Source of the DNA: Camphora micrantha
Taxonomy: Eukaryota > Streptophyta > Magnoliopsida > Laurales > Lauraceae
Direction of reading: 5' to 3'
Assembly: GCA_003546025.1 (NCBI GenBank)
Contig: QPKB01000002.1
Coordinates: 63,159,105-63,223,104, forward strand
DNA length: 64,000 nucleotides
The position numbers were made by a program, and so were the translations under genes. Within the stretch, counting starts at the first letter, position 1. Every line of letters begins with the position of its first letter. The notes under the pieces were generated by a model that saw nothing but the letters and a program-made list of their open reading frames with translations, made no database searches and had not been told where the DNA came from. This document shows positions 37,800 to 47,861 of this stretch, one piece after another.

Positions 37800-38500
37800 C
37801 ACTGTGTGGGGGCATTTTCATAATCCCAAGATAAGTCTTGATTTCGATAAATAAAGTTCATTTTGATCTCGATTTTATGAACCTCGGTAGCAGTACCACT
37901 TCATGTTAGACTCGGACTAGCTTCGGTAAAAATACCAACTAGGCTAGTCTCGGCCTAACACAGCTCGATAATGGTATCAATCATGTGCAGTTCGGAAACA
38001 GTGTCAAGATGCGTCGTCAAACAAAGTTGTACTTGACTTCGGTATCTCCCTCAGCTCTGTCGACCAAGAAGGGTATTAGATGTCAATCAGCATTAATAGA
38101 ATTGCGGCTATATGCTGATAAATAAGATGGGCGCCGGATATAGATAAGGGGTTGTCCTTATTCGACGATTACATCAACAATCATGCAAAAGGCCAGAGTA
38201 TGGTCCGATGGGACAGTACCTCCACCTACTCCTACTGAGGAGAAAATGTATGGTCTGATGGGACAATGACTCCACCTACCTCCACTGAGAAATGATCTAA
38301 GGTGATCAGAGGTAAAACCAGCAAATGTATGCAAACACAATATACTCATAGCTCTCCCTTCTTCTCCATTCATTCACCCTTTGTTGAGTTGTTGAACTAA
38401 CTTAGGCGTCGGAGTGCCTTCGGCTGGCTGCAGTCAGGGCCTCTAACATTCTTCTTTCTTTTTCAGGCTTCAGGAGCTACTGTCTTTCTCAAAAGCTTTA
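37800..38500 (+). mobile_element. LTR-like retrotransposon fragment (B3)
   Basis: Counterpart of 17455-18300, starting tgtgtgggggcattttcat, with a single copy of the cttaggcgtcggagtgcc segment. The region has also lost the TATA-like stretch (compare 17960-17985 with about 38308), so it differs from B1 by several small indels. Confidence 0.5.
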
Positions 38501-39397
38501 CAGCAAATCCTACTTAACCTAAGTCCGTAATTTTTAGGCACTTATACTCACAGGTTGTAGACGTGACTCCTGATTTGGATCATTGTGACCATGGTTTTTG
38601 TTATTTATAGTCCGTCCCCCACCCCCAATAGTCGGTTACCAGAATAGTTGGTTACCAACATCTAATCTTATGAGTTATGGAACAAGCAGATATTAACCAT
38701 TTGCTCTTTTATGTAAGGAAGTTTACTTGGGGATGTTGGTTTTGATGCACTAATGAAGTTGAGGGGTAAAGATACAGCCAATGGTCAATTTTTTTATTTT
38801 TATTTTTATTTTTTATTTTTTTTAACCTTTCCCTCGTTTGAGTGGTTAAGAACCTGCAGTGAAGTTAAAGTTTCCATCCTGTGGACGACTCATGTTGCTC
38901 TTATTTTATTTTTACCATAAAAACTTTACCAGTAAAAAGTCTGATAAAATAAAGTCCATACAAAAAATAATAACTTTTATACTCTTTCTTTCTAGGCTTA
39001 CCTCATACAAAATAAACACAAACATTACTTCACGACTAATAACATCTCACGTTTTTTCATTGAAGTGATATCCACTTCTTCTTTACTCACAAACAAAATA
39101 TATATGCTTTTATGCGGGTAAGATAGGGGTTAAAAAAAAAAAAACATCATCTCAAATGTTGTATCAGCCAAGCTGAAACCTCTCCCATGCAGCCCGGCCA
39201 CATATTGGTATTCTGCAGATAATTTATTGCTTTGCTTGATTCTTTTTATTTAAAACAATAATAATTTTAAGTTCCTTTTTAAGTGATTTTAGATATGAAT
39301 AAAATAACAAAATAAAATGAAAACAGAGTTATGAATAAAATTGAAAGTTTAGAATAAACACATAAAATCAGTATCAGTCGTGGTCAAAATCTTGTTA

Positions 39398-39440
<43 letters not shown>
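39398..39440. repeat. (GT)n(TA)n compound microsatellite
   Basis: GT units at 39398-39415 pass into TA units to 39440. Other C copies have only TA here, so GT units arose or were kept only in C3. Confidence 0.85.
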
Positions 39441-39447
39441 GGAGAAT

Positions 39448-39624
39448 ATTCATGTGCATCTATCCCTCACCATAGGGTGAGCGCACTTTTCCTTTTTCCT
39501 TTTTGCACATGAAGATAAGGAAGTGTACCTCACACTATGTACTTGAAAATTCATTTTTGTATTTAAGAATCCCCATTTATGGAAGTGTCCCTCACCCTAT
39601 GGTGAGGGATAGATGCACATGAAT
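39448..39624. mobile_element. MITE with perfect 34-bp inverted repeats (C3)
   Basis: Positions 39448-39481 (starting attcatgtgcatctatccc) and 39591-39624 are exact reverse complements over 34 bases. The interior is about 109 bp and non-coding, and the element lies between TA tracts (to 39440 and from about 39643). The outer repeat resembles the left edge of the hairpins in C1, C1' and C2 (ttcaagtgcatctatcc), but the interior differs, so a different family member occupies the same microsatellite. Confidence 0.82.
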
Positions 39625-40372
39625 TTTTATATATCTAAATATATATATATATATATATATATATGCGCTAACTTCAACTTTGGTTTCCATATTCCCCAAG
39701 CTTTTGACAACTGAAGTTTCAGGCCCCTTGTGTCTGATTGAAAGCTAGAATTGACATAATCTGCATTTTAGTCGGGCCCTGATTTATATACAGGTGGTAC
39801 CCAATTCTCATTGGTGGGAGTTAAGCCTTATACATCGCCAACACTCTGTGGTTCCAGCTCTCATCACATATAAAACAATGATCAGGTCCTAACATCAAAC
39901 CATCCTATTCCTAGCCACTAATTGATCCATGTGTGCCCCAACTATTAATTACTGGGAGTTGAAACTAAACTCCAAATGTCCGCTATTCTAATGTAATGGT
40001 CAAAATGAACGACGCGCTGGTGTAAATCACTCATGGTCGTCGCCTGGTTTGGGCCCGGTCAGGGCATTCTAAAAGCCTGGCTTATCTAATTATTGGGTCT
40101 AATATTCAGAGTGATCTAGCCACAGGCCTGAATGTGAGGATCAAGCCCACCCATTCGCAAAATATACAATATATGCCCATTGGCCATTTGGTTAGATATG
40201 CCAGGCTAGGCTGGGTAAATGGGCTCACCGAAGGACTATTGGTTAGATATGCCACACTTGATATTTGCACGTTAGCGGTTGAGGTCTAAAGAATTTCGGT
40301 AAATTTGTTCGTGTGACATTCTAGGGCTATGCGACATCTCTACATCAATGGGATATCACATAATATTCTCTT

Positions 40373-41197
40373 GAGGATTTTACTGGAAAATACCCAGTAT
40401 TTATCCGTTGCACTTGTTAGTGCCTCGAAACACTTTCACCACATAAGAATTCCTCCTGCCGCTTTTTCTTTTATTTTTTTTAATTATTATTTGAGAGCAA
40501 CGATAGCGTCTCTTAATATGAACTTTAGTGACGCTATCGTTACTCGTCTTTATATAAACCCACATTCGAGACCCACTTTTTCTCATCTCTAATTGTCCGC
40601 ATCTTCTTAATACTTGCACGTTTTCGCAGAAGAGACATTCCATGCACAGAATCATGCATCATAACTTCTTTCTATTGCTCATCTTAAAGGTTGTTGGCTT
40701 CCATTTAAGAAGTCGGTACATGTTTTGGTACATTTGTGTATACATATTACTATTAATTGTAGGTTCATGCTATTTATCATCCATTTCCTCTTGCTTTGTA
40801 TAAGACCCATCTCAGATGGCTTCTATGGACACCATTGATGTGCGTCATTCGAATTAAATGACCTTTGTTAGAAATCCAAATAAGAATCTGCCAACCCATT
40901 TCTTTCCTCCATGTTGAACTTGTTGGTAGCCGTCTCATCATCTAATGTATTTATTTACGTGGAAATTGGAAGGGGAGAGCAAGGAAAGGGAGGAAAGGGT
41001 TTGGGATTTAAAAAATAAAGCCGAAGAGTAACGCTAACAACACTAAGAGACGCTGGCATCACTCATTTAAAATTGGAAAAAAAAAAAAAAAAAAAAAAAA
41101 CGAAACGGGGTCTAACGAACCCCATATACATGGTGCTAATTCCAAGACACTAACAAGTACAGCGGACAAATACAACATATTTTCTAATAAAATCCTC
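40373..41197. mobile_element. Palindrome-rich TIR element, possibly Mutator-like (C3)
   Basis: Full copy, 825 bp. Left end gaggattttactggaaaat at 40373, right end ttttctaataaaatcctc at 41197, with inner cttgttagtg in each arm. The palindromic agtgacgctatcgt motif recurs near 40527 and partial forms near 41027-41060. The right flank (catcatcagg) does not match the left flank, so no target duplication is visible. Confidence 0.72.
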
Positions 41198-44100
41198 CAT
41201 CATCAGGACCCGACGAGGACGGGGAAATGACAACCCCCAAAGAAGGAAGTTAGGGGAATAAGCGAAATTTTAATTTTTATATAGCATTGACCTGTTCTCA
41301 CTTCTCATCCATTGTCTACTGCAAGGCACCAGGGGCTGACTCAAGTTCCTGCTGGAGCTTTGCTGGCAAGGAATATGCGTCATGCGTGTGTAAGTTCCTT
41401 TGTTTCAGCCCTCTACTCCACGTTAACAAAGGGGAAAAATGAAAATAAAAAATGGCTAATTTTTTAGTTCAAGATGCCCATTTACTTACAACAGATAGAA
41501 AAATGGGAAGAATATTAAATAATTGAAACATTAATAAGTGAACTGCAATATTTAGGATTTTAAGATTTTATAGAAAGTGGAAATTAAAATTTTTTTGTTA
41601 AAGAAATTATTTTTGATGGTTGGAAAAAAAAAGATTTCCATAAAATTTAGAAATTCATGTTTGGTGCAATTTTTTTTTCTTGTTGAATTGGTACTAACGT
41701 TGATTGGTGTGGTTGTGGATTCATTATAGAAAATATTTGGTGAAATAATTTTTTTAAAAAACTAACATAACATATAAATTATTTATTCAACATTAAATAA
41801 AAATTTATTTAAATATATAAAAAATACCCGTAGGGTTTTGGGTTGAAATGGACAAGAGGGAGAAATTTTTTGAGAAAATCTATTTTTCATACCCCCATAG
41901 AAAATCCATTTCTACAATTATAAAAAAAAATACTAACGAGGTAAGAAAACGTCTCTATGAAATTATTCCGCACTAAACGCCTGAAAATAAATTTTTTAAA
42001 AAAAATATATTTTTCTTAACGGAAAAGTATTACACAAACCTATCCTAAAACATCACAGTGTAGGTGATGAGAATCACTTGAAAGGTTCGGATTATCTCTA
42101 GCACTAGCTGGTCTAAGTTGGGGCCACGATGGAGTTACAGCCTCCAGGCACACGTTACACGTTCCGTGTAACACTCTAAAAAAAAAATAATAATCCGAGG
42201 CATTCATAATGATGAGAATCCGGAAAACAAATAAAATAATGAAGAGCCCAAAACGAACACGAAAAGGCTCAGCATCAGTCATCATCACGGCGGTCAATGC
42301 AGTTGATACTTTGACATAATAATGGAAATGATGCACATGTAAGTACTGACAAGACCAAATTTGCTTATTATTTCCTTCGGTCAAGAAAGAGATGCCCTTT
42401 TTTAATGCATTTATTTTCGACGCCAGAACGGTACAAGTAACCACCATAAAATATATGCTTACCTGCTTTTAATAAAATATAATAACAAAACCAATGGAAA
42501 GAAAGATGAGAGACAATCTCCATTCTTCTTGTTTCCAGAGTTTGGTGGCCAAAAGGATATGGAGCTACAAGAAAGGGGTATGAAAGGGAGAGGTTATAAA
42601 ATATTGATATGCTAGATTCATATGAGAGAGTTATTGATGGATTTTATTTTGGAATGCCAAATAACCTTTTATTTTCTGTTGCACTTTTCATCTAATAATA
42701 TATAAGCCAAAACTCAAAATGCCAATTTGCATAGTATATATATATATATATATAAGTTGCTAAATGCATAGGAATCAATGGTCAAAATGAATACTATCAA
42801 AAGGTTGTTATAGAGCCGTAGAGGTGAGGGATGCAGGATATACGGTATTGTCTTCGCGACTTGGCTGGGACATTGACTTGTTTGGATTTTAAATTAAATG
42901 GATAAAGACAAGATATCTATTTCCCAATTTTATATAATTTGATTTTCATTAAAAAAGAGATTATTGATGGACATTCTTTTTTGATTCTTTATTTTAAATC
43001 CACTTACATAAATATAAAGCCATAAAGTGAGTTCCTAGGAATTTAACTACACGAAAGAAGTAAGTAGAAAAGGTCCTGTTTCATCAAGTGATATTGGTGG
43101 CTATGAGTCAAAAACTATACTCATTGGGGTCTCCTTTTGAAAATCATAATCACTTAAAATTAATGCCCATTCAATATATGATATATTTTTAAATTTAATT
43201 TCAATAGAAGTTGATCCCGCCTTAAGATTAACCATTTGATGGAATGATATATCCAAGACACAAGATTTGTGGGCATGGAAAGATCCAACCATGACTCACA
43301 AAACAAGAGGTGGGACACAACGTAAGCTAGAGCAGAGGCTTTTGAATCCAGATTCCCTATTTGAACTAAACAGGAAAATCCTATTTAGACCAATCAAGAG
43401 TTGACACATGAATTTGTTGAGTTTAAAAATCGGTATTATTTTTAAAAGCCAACTCCATTTTTTAAATATAAAATAATGTGTTAAATCCTGGTTAGACCAA
43501 ATCGGAATCCGGACTCGAGGCTTTCTATCCTCTCAAGAGTCAAGAACCAGGCTCGGAACTTTCCCACCCCCAACCTATATGGAATGCTTCTTATTTGTAG
43601 TGGTTTTGATGTGGGAGTCAGGTCCCATTGATGCAGTTAAAGGTGGTAACAACTTTTTTGCCTTTTAGGTAAACGAGGTAGGACCTACTTGGAGGGTTGG
43701 CAGTTGTCACTCTTTTATCTTTTAGAAGGGAAGGAAGGCCGAGAAACAATGCATATTGAAAAAATGAGGAGCAAAAATTTAAATTCACTCAGTAATAATT
43801 GAGCAAAGACCACGGAAAGGCTTTTAGCGACAGAAAGTCTCTGTCGGCGGGCATGATCCGAGAAATTTCGCATGGGGCACAACACATTCAGACAAATGTT
43901 CATCTCCAGAGGGTAAAAACATAACACCCTCACCAAATCCAACCACAATCGGGATTCTGTTGCCCAAGGACCCTGTTTTCTAACTTTTTTTTTTGTAAGG
44001 GGTTGTTGTTTTGGCTAATAGATGTCTCGTTCTAGTGAAAAAAAAATGTTCTCCTTTGGAAATAGACTACAGTAACGGGCTGAAATGGCCTAGTGCAAGA

Positions 44101-44221
44101 TTGATCAAATATGACTTGAGATTTGCCAAACATTAAATTGATCCTATTTAATATGAGATAAAGTCTAAACCCAATAAATCACATACAGTAGGGTCCACCT
44201 AATGAAAATATGTAATTAATG
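41198..44221. other. Gene-free intergenic DNA
   Basis: No protein-like frame or RNA gene was recognised. It contains a short TA run near 42738-42754 and AT-rich stretches near 41640-42010. A 135-codon frame at 42040-42447 on the minus strand has no recognisable domain. Confidence 0.55.
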
Positions 44222-44233
44222 AATAATGAACAT

Positions 44234-44479
44234 TAGTTTTTTTTTTTTTTTTATAGATAACAATGATTTATATTAAAACAGAATAGAATACAAATATATA
44301 ATACAATAGGGAACAAAAGAAAAAAGAAAAAAAGAAGGAAACACGAATGTACAAGAGTAATATACCCCTTCACACCACAACTACATAATAAAAGCCTTCT
44401 AATGAAAAAATCTCTCAACACCTTGCTTAACTAAAACATCCACCACCATATTTAAGGACCTACTCTTATGCTGAAATCA
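44234..44479 (-). mobile_element. Very short 5'-truncated LINE with 12-bp TSD
   Basis: Flanked by perfect duplications aataatgaacat (44222-44233 and 44480-44491). On the minus strand it ends in poly(A) (T-tract 44239-44256). The first coding part reads VVDVLVKQGVERF followed by a stop, matching the end of the LINE RNase H domain (compare ADALAKHGVERV in the LINE at 13817). The rest is 3' UTR. About 246 bp. Confidence 0.82.
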
Positions 44480-44491
44480 AATAATGAACAT

Positions 44492-45193
44492 CGGTCAATT
44501 CCATCGTAGGATTAACCCTTTCATAAAAAAATGTAACTTTTAATCAAGAATTAATTTTACAATGCCATCAACTCCTTTTAAAGATAAAATTTAAATATTT
44601 ATTATATATTAATTAAATTTATTTTGAATAATTTAAATTTTTAATAATTAAACTTAAATCCTTGTTCCATGTCTCGTGAATTTCTACCATTTCAGCTAGG
44701 GATTTCTGAGTCCACCAACCAGCAGAAGAAGATGACGACTGGTGCATGAATTTTAAGAGTCCCATTGCGATAAGATTTGACAGATTGAAAGCCAGAGGGC
44801 CTCCTCAGACTGACTCTCGCGAAACAAACCGGGGGGAGCTGTTTGCAAGAGAGACCCTCCCTTTTTATTTTATTCATTGCGGGAGAGAGTCATGGCTGAA
44901 GTGGCACATTTTCCACGTGGCGGATGAGAATTGGCCAAAACAGGCTCCCCGAAATAGGGATCCGGACTCAACAGGAGATCGAAAGAGAGAACATGGAGGT
45001 CTTTTTAATCCTCAGGAACCACACCATGAATGTCCCCACACCATCCTTTCTGCACAGCTCCTTTCGACTCACGTGGGCTCCAGCTGGTCATCACGTGTCG
45101 AAATCAGCGCGGGAAGTGTACGGCTATAAGTACTACAACAACCCCCTTACAATTAGAGGCACCAGACCAATCCATCTTCCCCAAGACCGAGTA
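44492..45193 (+). promoter_or_regulatory. Promoter region of the hydrolase gene with three G-boxes
   Basis: Three CACGTG palindromes lie at 44914-44919, 45070-45075 and 45092-45097; the last reads ACGTGTC, an ABRE-type core. A TATA-like ctataag is at about 45124-45130, roughly 65 bases before the ATG. In plants CACGTG is bound by bHLH and bZIP factors in light and abscisic-acid responses. Regulation by these factors is inferred from the motifs alone. Confidence 0.6.
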
Positions 45194-47815
45194 ATGGCGC
45201 CTGTTCACGATGCCGCGGAGCTGCGCTCGGATTTTATCAAACTCCTTCGATCTCGAAGATCCGAAGAAGGTACGAGAGTTCGATCGCCTTTCTCCATCTT
45301 TCGCTCTCTCTCGCTCTCTCTTTCTTGTTCGATCTCGAAATGTACGGTCGCAAACTCCTGAGATTTTGATTGGAAACCGTAGAAATCTTATCCTTTTCTA
45401 TCTGAAATTTGTGCTTCAGCTTCATCTGAGTTTGAGAGAAGAAAAAATTCAAAGTAATGAAAATGTTGTTTTTTCTTGCTGTTTTTTTTTTTTTTTTTTT
45501 TCCTGTTTCTGATCTGAGAATGTTGAATGATTTCTTTCGAAGCTGATAAAACGATGATCTGTAGGAATTTCTTTGCATTTCGTTGTTCTTTCATGGAAAT
45601 GTAGTGAGATGTTGCAAGGAGATCGATTTCTTCCTCTTTTTTGATAGATCTCCGAATGTAGAATGGCTGATTCGTTTGAGATTTGATTGAAAACACTAGA
45701 AATCATCTATTCGGATATCAAATTTGTACTAAGGTTGATCTGTCTTTCTGATCTGAAATTAGAGAAATCATGTGCTAGACTCTGCTGTTTCTAATCTGAA
45801 AATTTTGGAGAATTTCTCTGTTTCTGATCTGAAACACTTTTTTTTTTCAGTTCCTTATTCTTATTTGGAAATGTAGTGTGGTCTTACAAGAAAAGGAAAT
45901 CATGGAGTTGTTTGCTTGTACGATTTTGTATTTTGCAGTTCCTCTTTCTGTGGAGCCTGCAAAGCCTGTTAAGGATCCGCTGTATCAGGGAGGTCCACCC
46001 TTCACTGAGGTTGGGAACTTCTTTTGTTGGAGTAATCTGCGGATCGATTTCCTTTTTATTTTATGTTGGTTGATTGTTGATTCTACCAGTTCTGGTTTGA
46101 TTTCTGTGTTTTTTCAGGCGATGGAGTCCTGTCCTAGGGAGAAGATAGCTGATTTTGAGGATCGGCTGGAAGAAGAAAACTTTTACTTGATTACAGAGGT
46201 AAATGTCTTATAATTTCATCTGTTCCATTACAGAACAAGTTTAAAAAGAAAGAACTGTGAAAATGGATTGGATTAATGCTGTTTATTGTGAATAATGATT
46301 TGTATTTTTGAAAACAGATTGGATTAATTATGTTTACAGTAAAAATAGATTGAATTCTGTTTTCACCATTGCAATTATCAACATGTTTCTTTGAATTTTG
46401 TTAGTCTAGTAGTTTTTTTTTTTTTTTCTTTAATCAACTTAATTATCATGAGTAGGGTTTTTTTTTTCCTCCTTCATAGGCTGGTCAGCAAGGCCGTTTG
46501 CCTGTGATAATCTTGAAAATGAAGGAAAGAAAGCAAATACGAAGACCAGCTGTCGTAATTTTGCATAGCTCTTACAAAACCAAGGAATGGTTACGGCCAT
46601 TACTGGAGGTAAAGTGCTTAAATGAAGTGTGTCAACCATTTGGTGTCATGACAAATTCAGCTACAGCATGGCTGTCTTATTGTGAAATTTTCTTTTCAGG
46701 CATATGCGTTGCGGGGATATATAGCTGTTGCTATTGATTCACGATACCATGGTGAAAGGGCCAGCAATAAAACCACATACCGAGATGTATGTAATTGTCT
46801 CTCTTTCTGCCTTAGTTGTTAAGAAATTTTGTTCATCTCATTCAGAAAAGCTTATGGAATCCATTTTTGTTCATCAGATCTTTGGTATTAGTTATATACA
46901 TGCTTTCATTAGTTGATGGGGGAAAAAAATAGGAATTAGAAGTTTGTTAGTAGTGTTGGACATATTAGCATTGGTTTGTTTTTCTATCAGTTTATTAGTT
47001 TTGGCTTGTGACTGTTCTTGGAAATTTGAGTACAGGCCCTCGTCTCAGCTTGGAAGAATGGTGACACAATGCCGTTTGTATTTGATACAGTAAGTTAATA
47101 CATTTCTATTTGAGCGGTGTGTGACCATTAAATTGTTAGCAATATTTATATTATTTGGAAAGACTCGTTTGTATTTATATAAGACTTCACAGTCCCATTT
47201 TAACTGTACATATATATATATATATATATTTATATATTGCATATAAGAGCCCATGATGGGCATCGGTTCCTCTATTGCTTTCGTGGTATCAAAGTGCAAC
47301 GGATCGCGTTTGCTAGAGCAAAATGAAAAGAATAAAAAAATAAAAGGTGGTTGCATTTGGTTTTCATTTGGTCGGATTTGCATTACTCTCATCCTTTAGA
47401 TGCTTAGGGACCCCAAAAGCCTTCTACATCATCTCATAACAACAAAATAGGGAAAAGGTACTACTTTTGACCTTTTCCCCCATAGGACTGACTGGGCCAA
47501 ACTTGTCTCAAGGAGTGACTTGACTCAATAGTTACTTCCGCTGAGTTGACTCGGCTGAGTAGGCTTGGACTTGGCTGCTTTTAAAGCCATGCGATGGGAT
47601 GGTGTCTTCTTTCAAATTTAAGAAACATGAACTTGGAAGTGCACTTTTGGCAAGACCATGGTTGGTTAAAGATCATGTAGTCATTGGATCTTCGCTTTAT
47701 CTGTAGCTTTTATGGGGCCCCATGACCTCGGTGCCCCTTGGTTTTATGTTTTATGTACCTTTACTTTTCCAATTTACAGATTTTTTTAATACTAATGAGT
47801 TCTATTTATCTTTCT

Positions 47816-47861
<46 letters not shown>

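Larger units (their letters stand above)
35882..41197. repeat. Segmental duplication unit 3 (B3-C3, no OPT gene)
   Basis: Begins inside B (atgatttcaatgcagatgcc, equal to about 15385 and 31453) and runs through B and C to the right end of the inverted-repeat element at 41197. It contains no OPT exons. It keeps the LTR-like region that B2 lost, and lacks the MITE and 96-bp tandem duplication of B1. Confidence 0.88.

Noticed and set aside
42040..42447. 135-codon minus-strand frame
   Set aside because: No recognisable domain or splice partners; intergenic position; about what chance gives in AT-rich DNA.
44746..45129. 127-codon frame upstream of the hydrolase
   Set aside because: It ends before the hydrolase ATG, has no domain, and overlaps the G-boxes and TATA-like box.
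45237..45706. Minus-strand frames of about 100 codons over hydrolase exon 1 and intron 1
   Set aside because: Lysine-rich low-complexity readings of the T-rich intron; no start context or homology.
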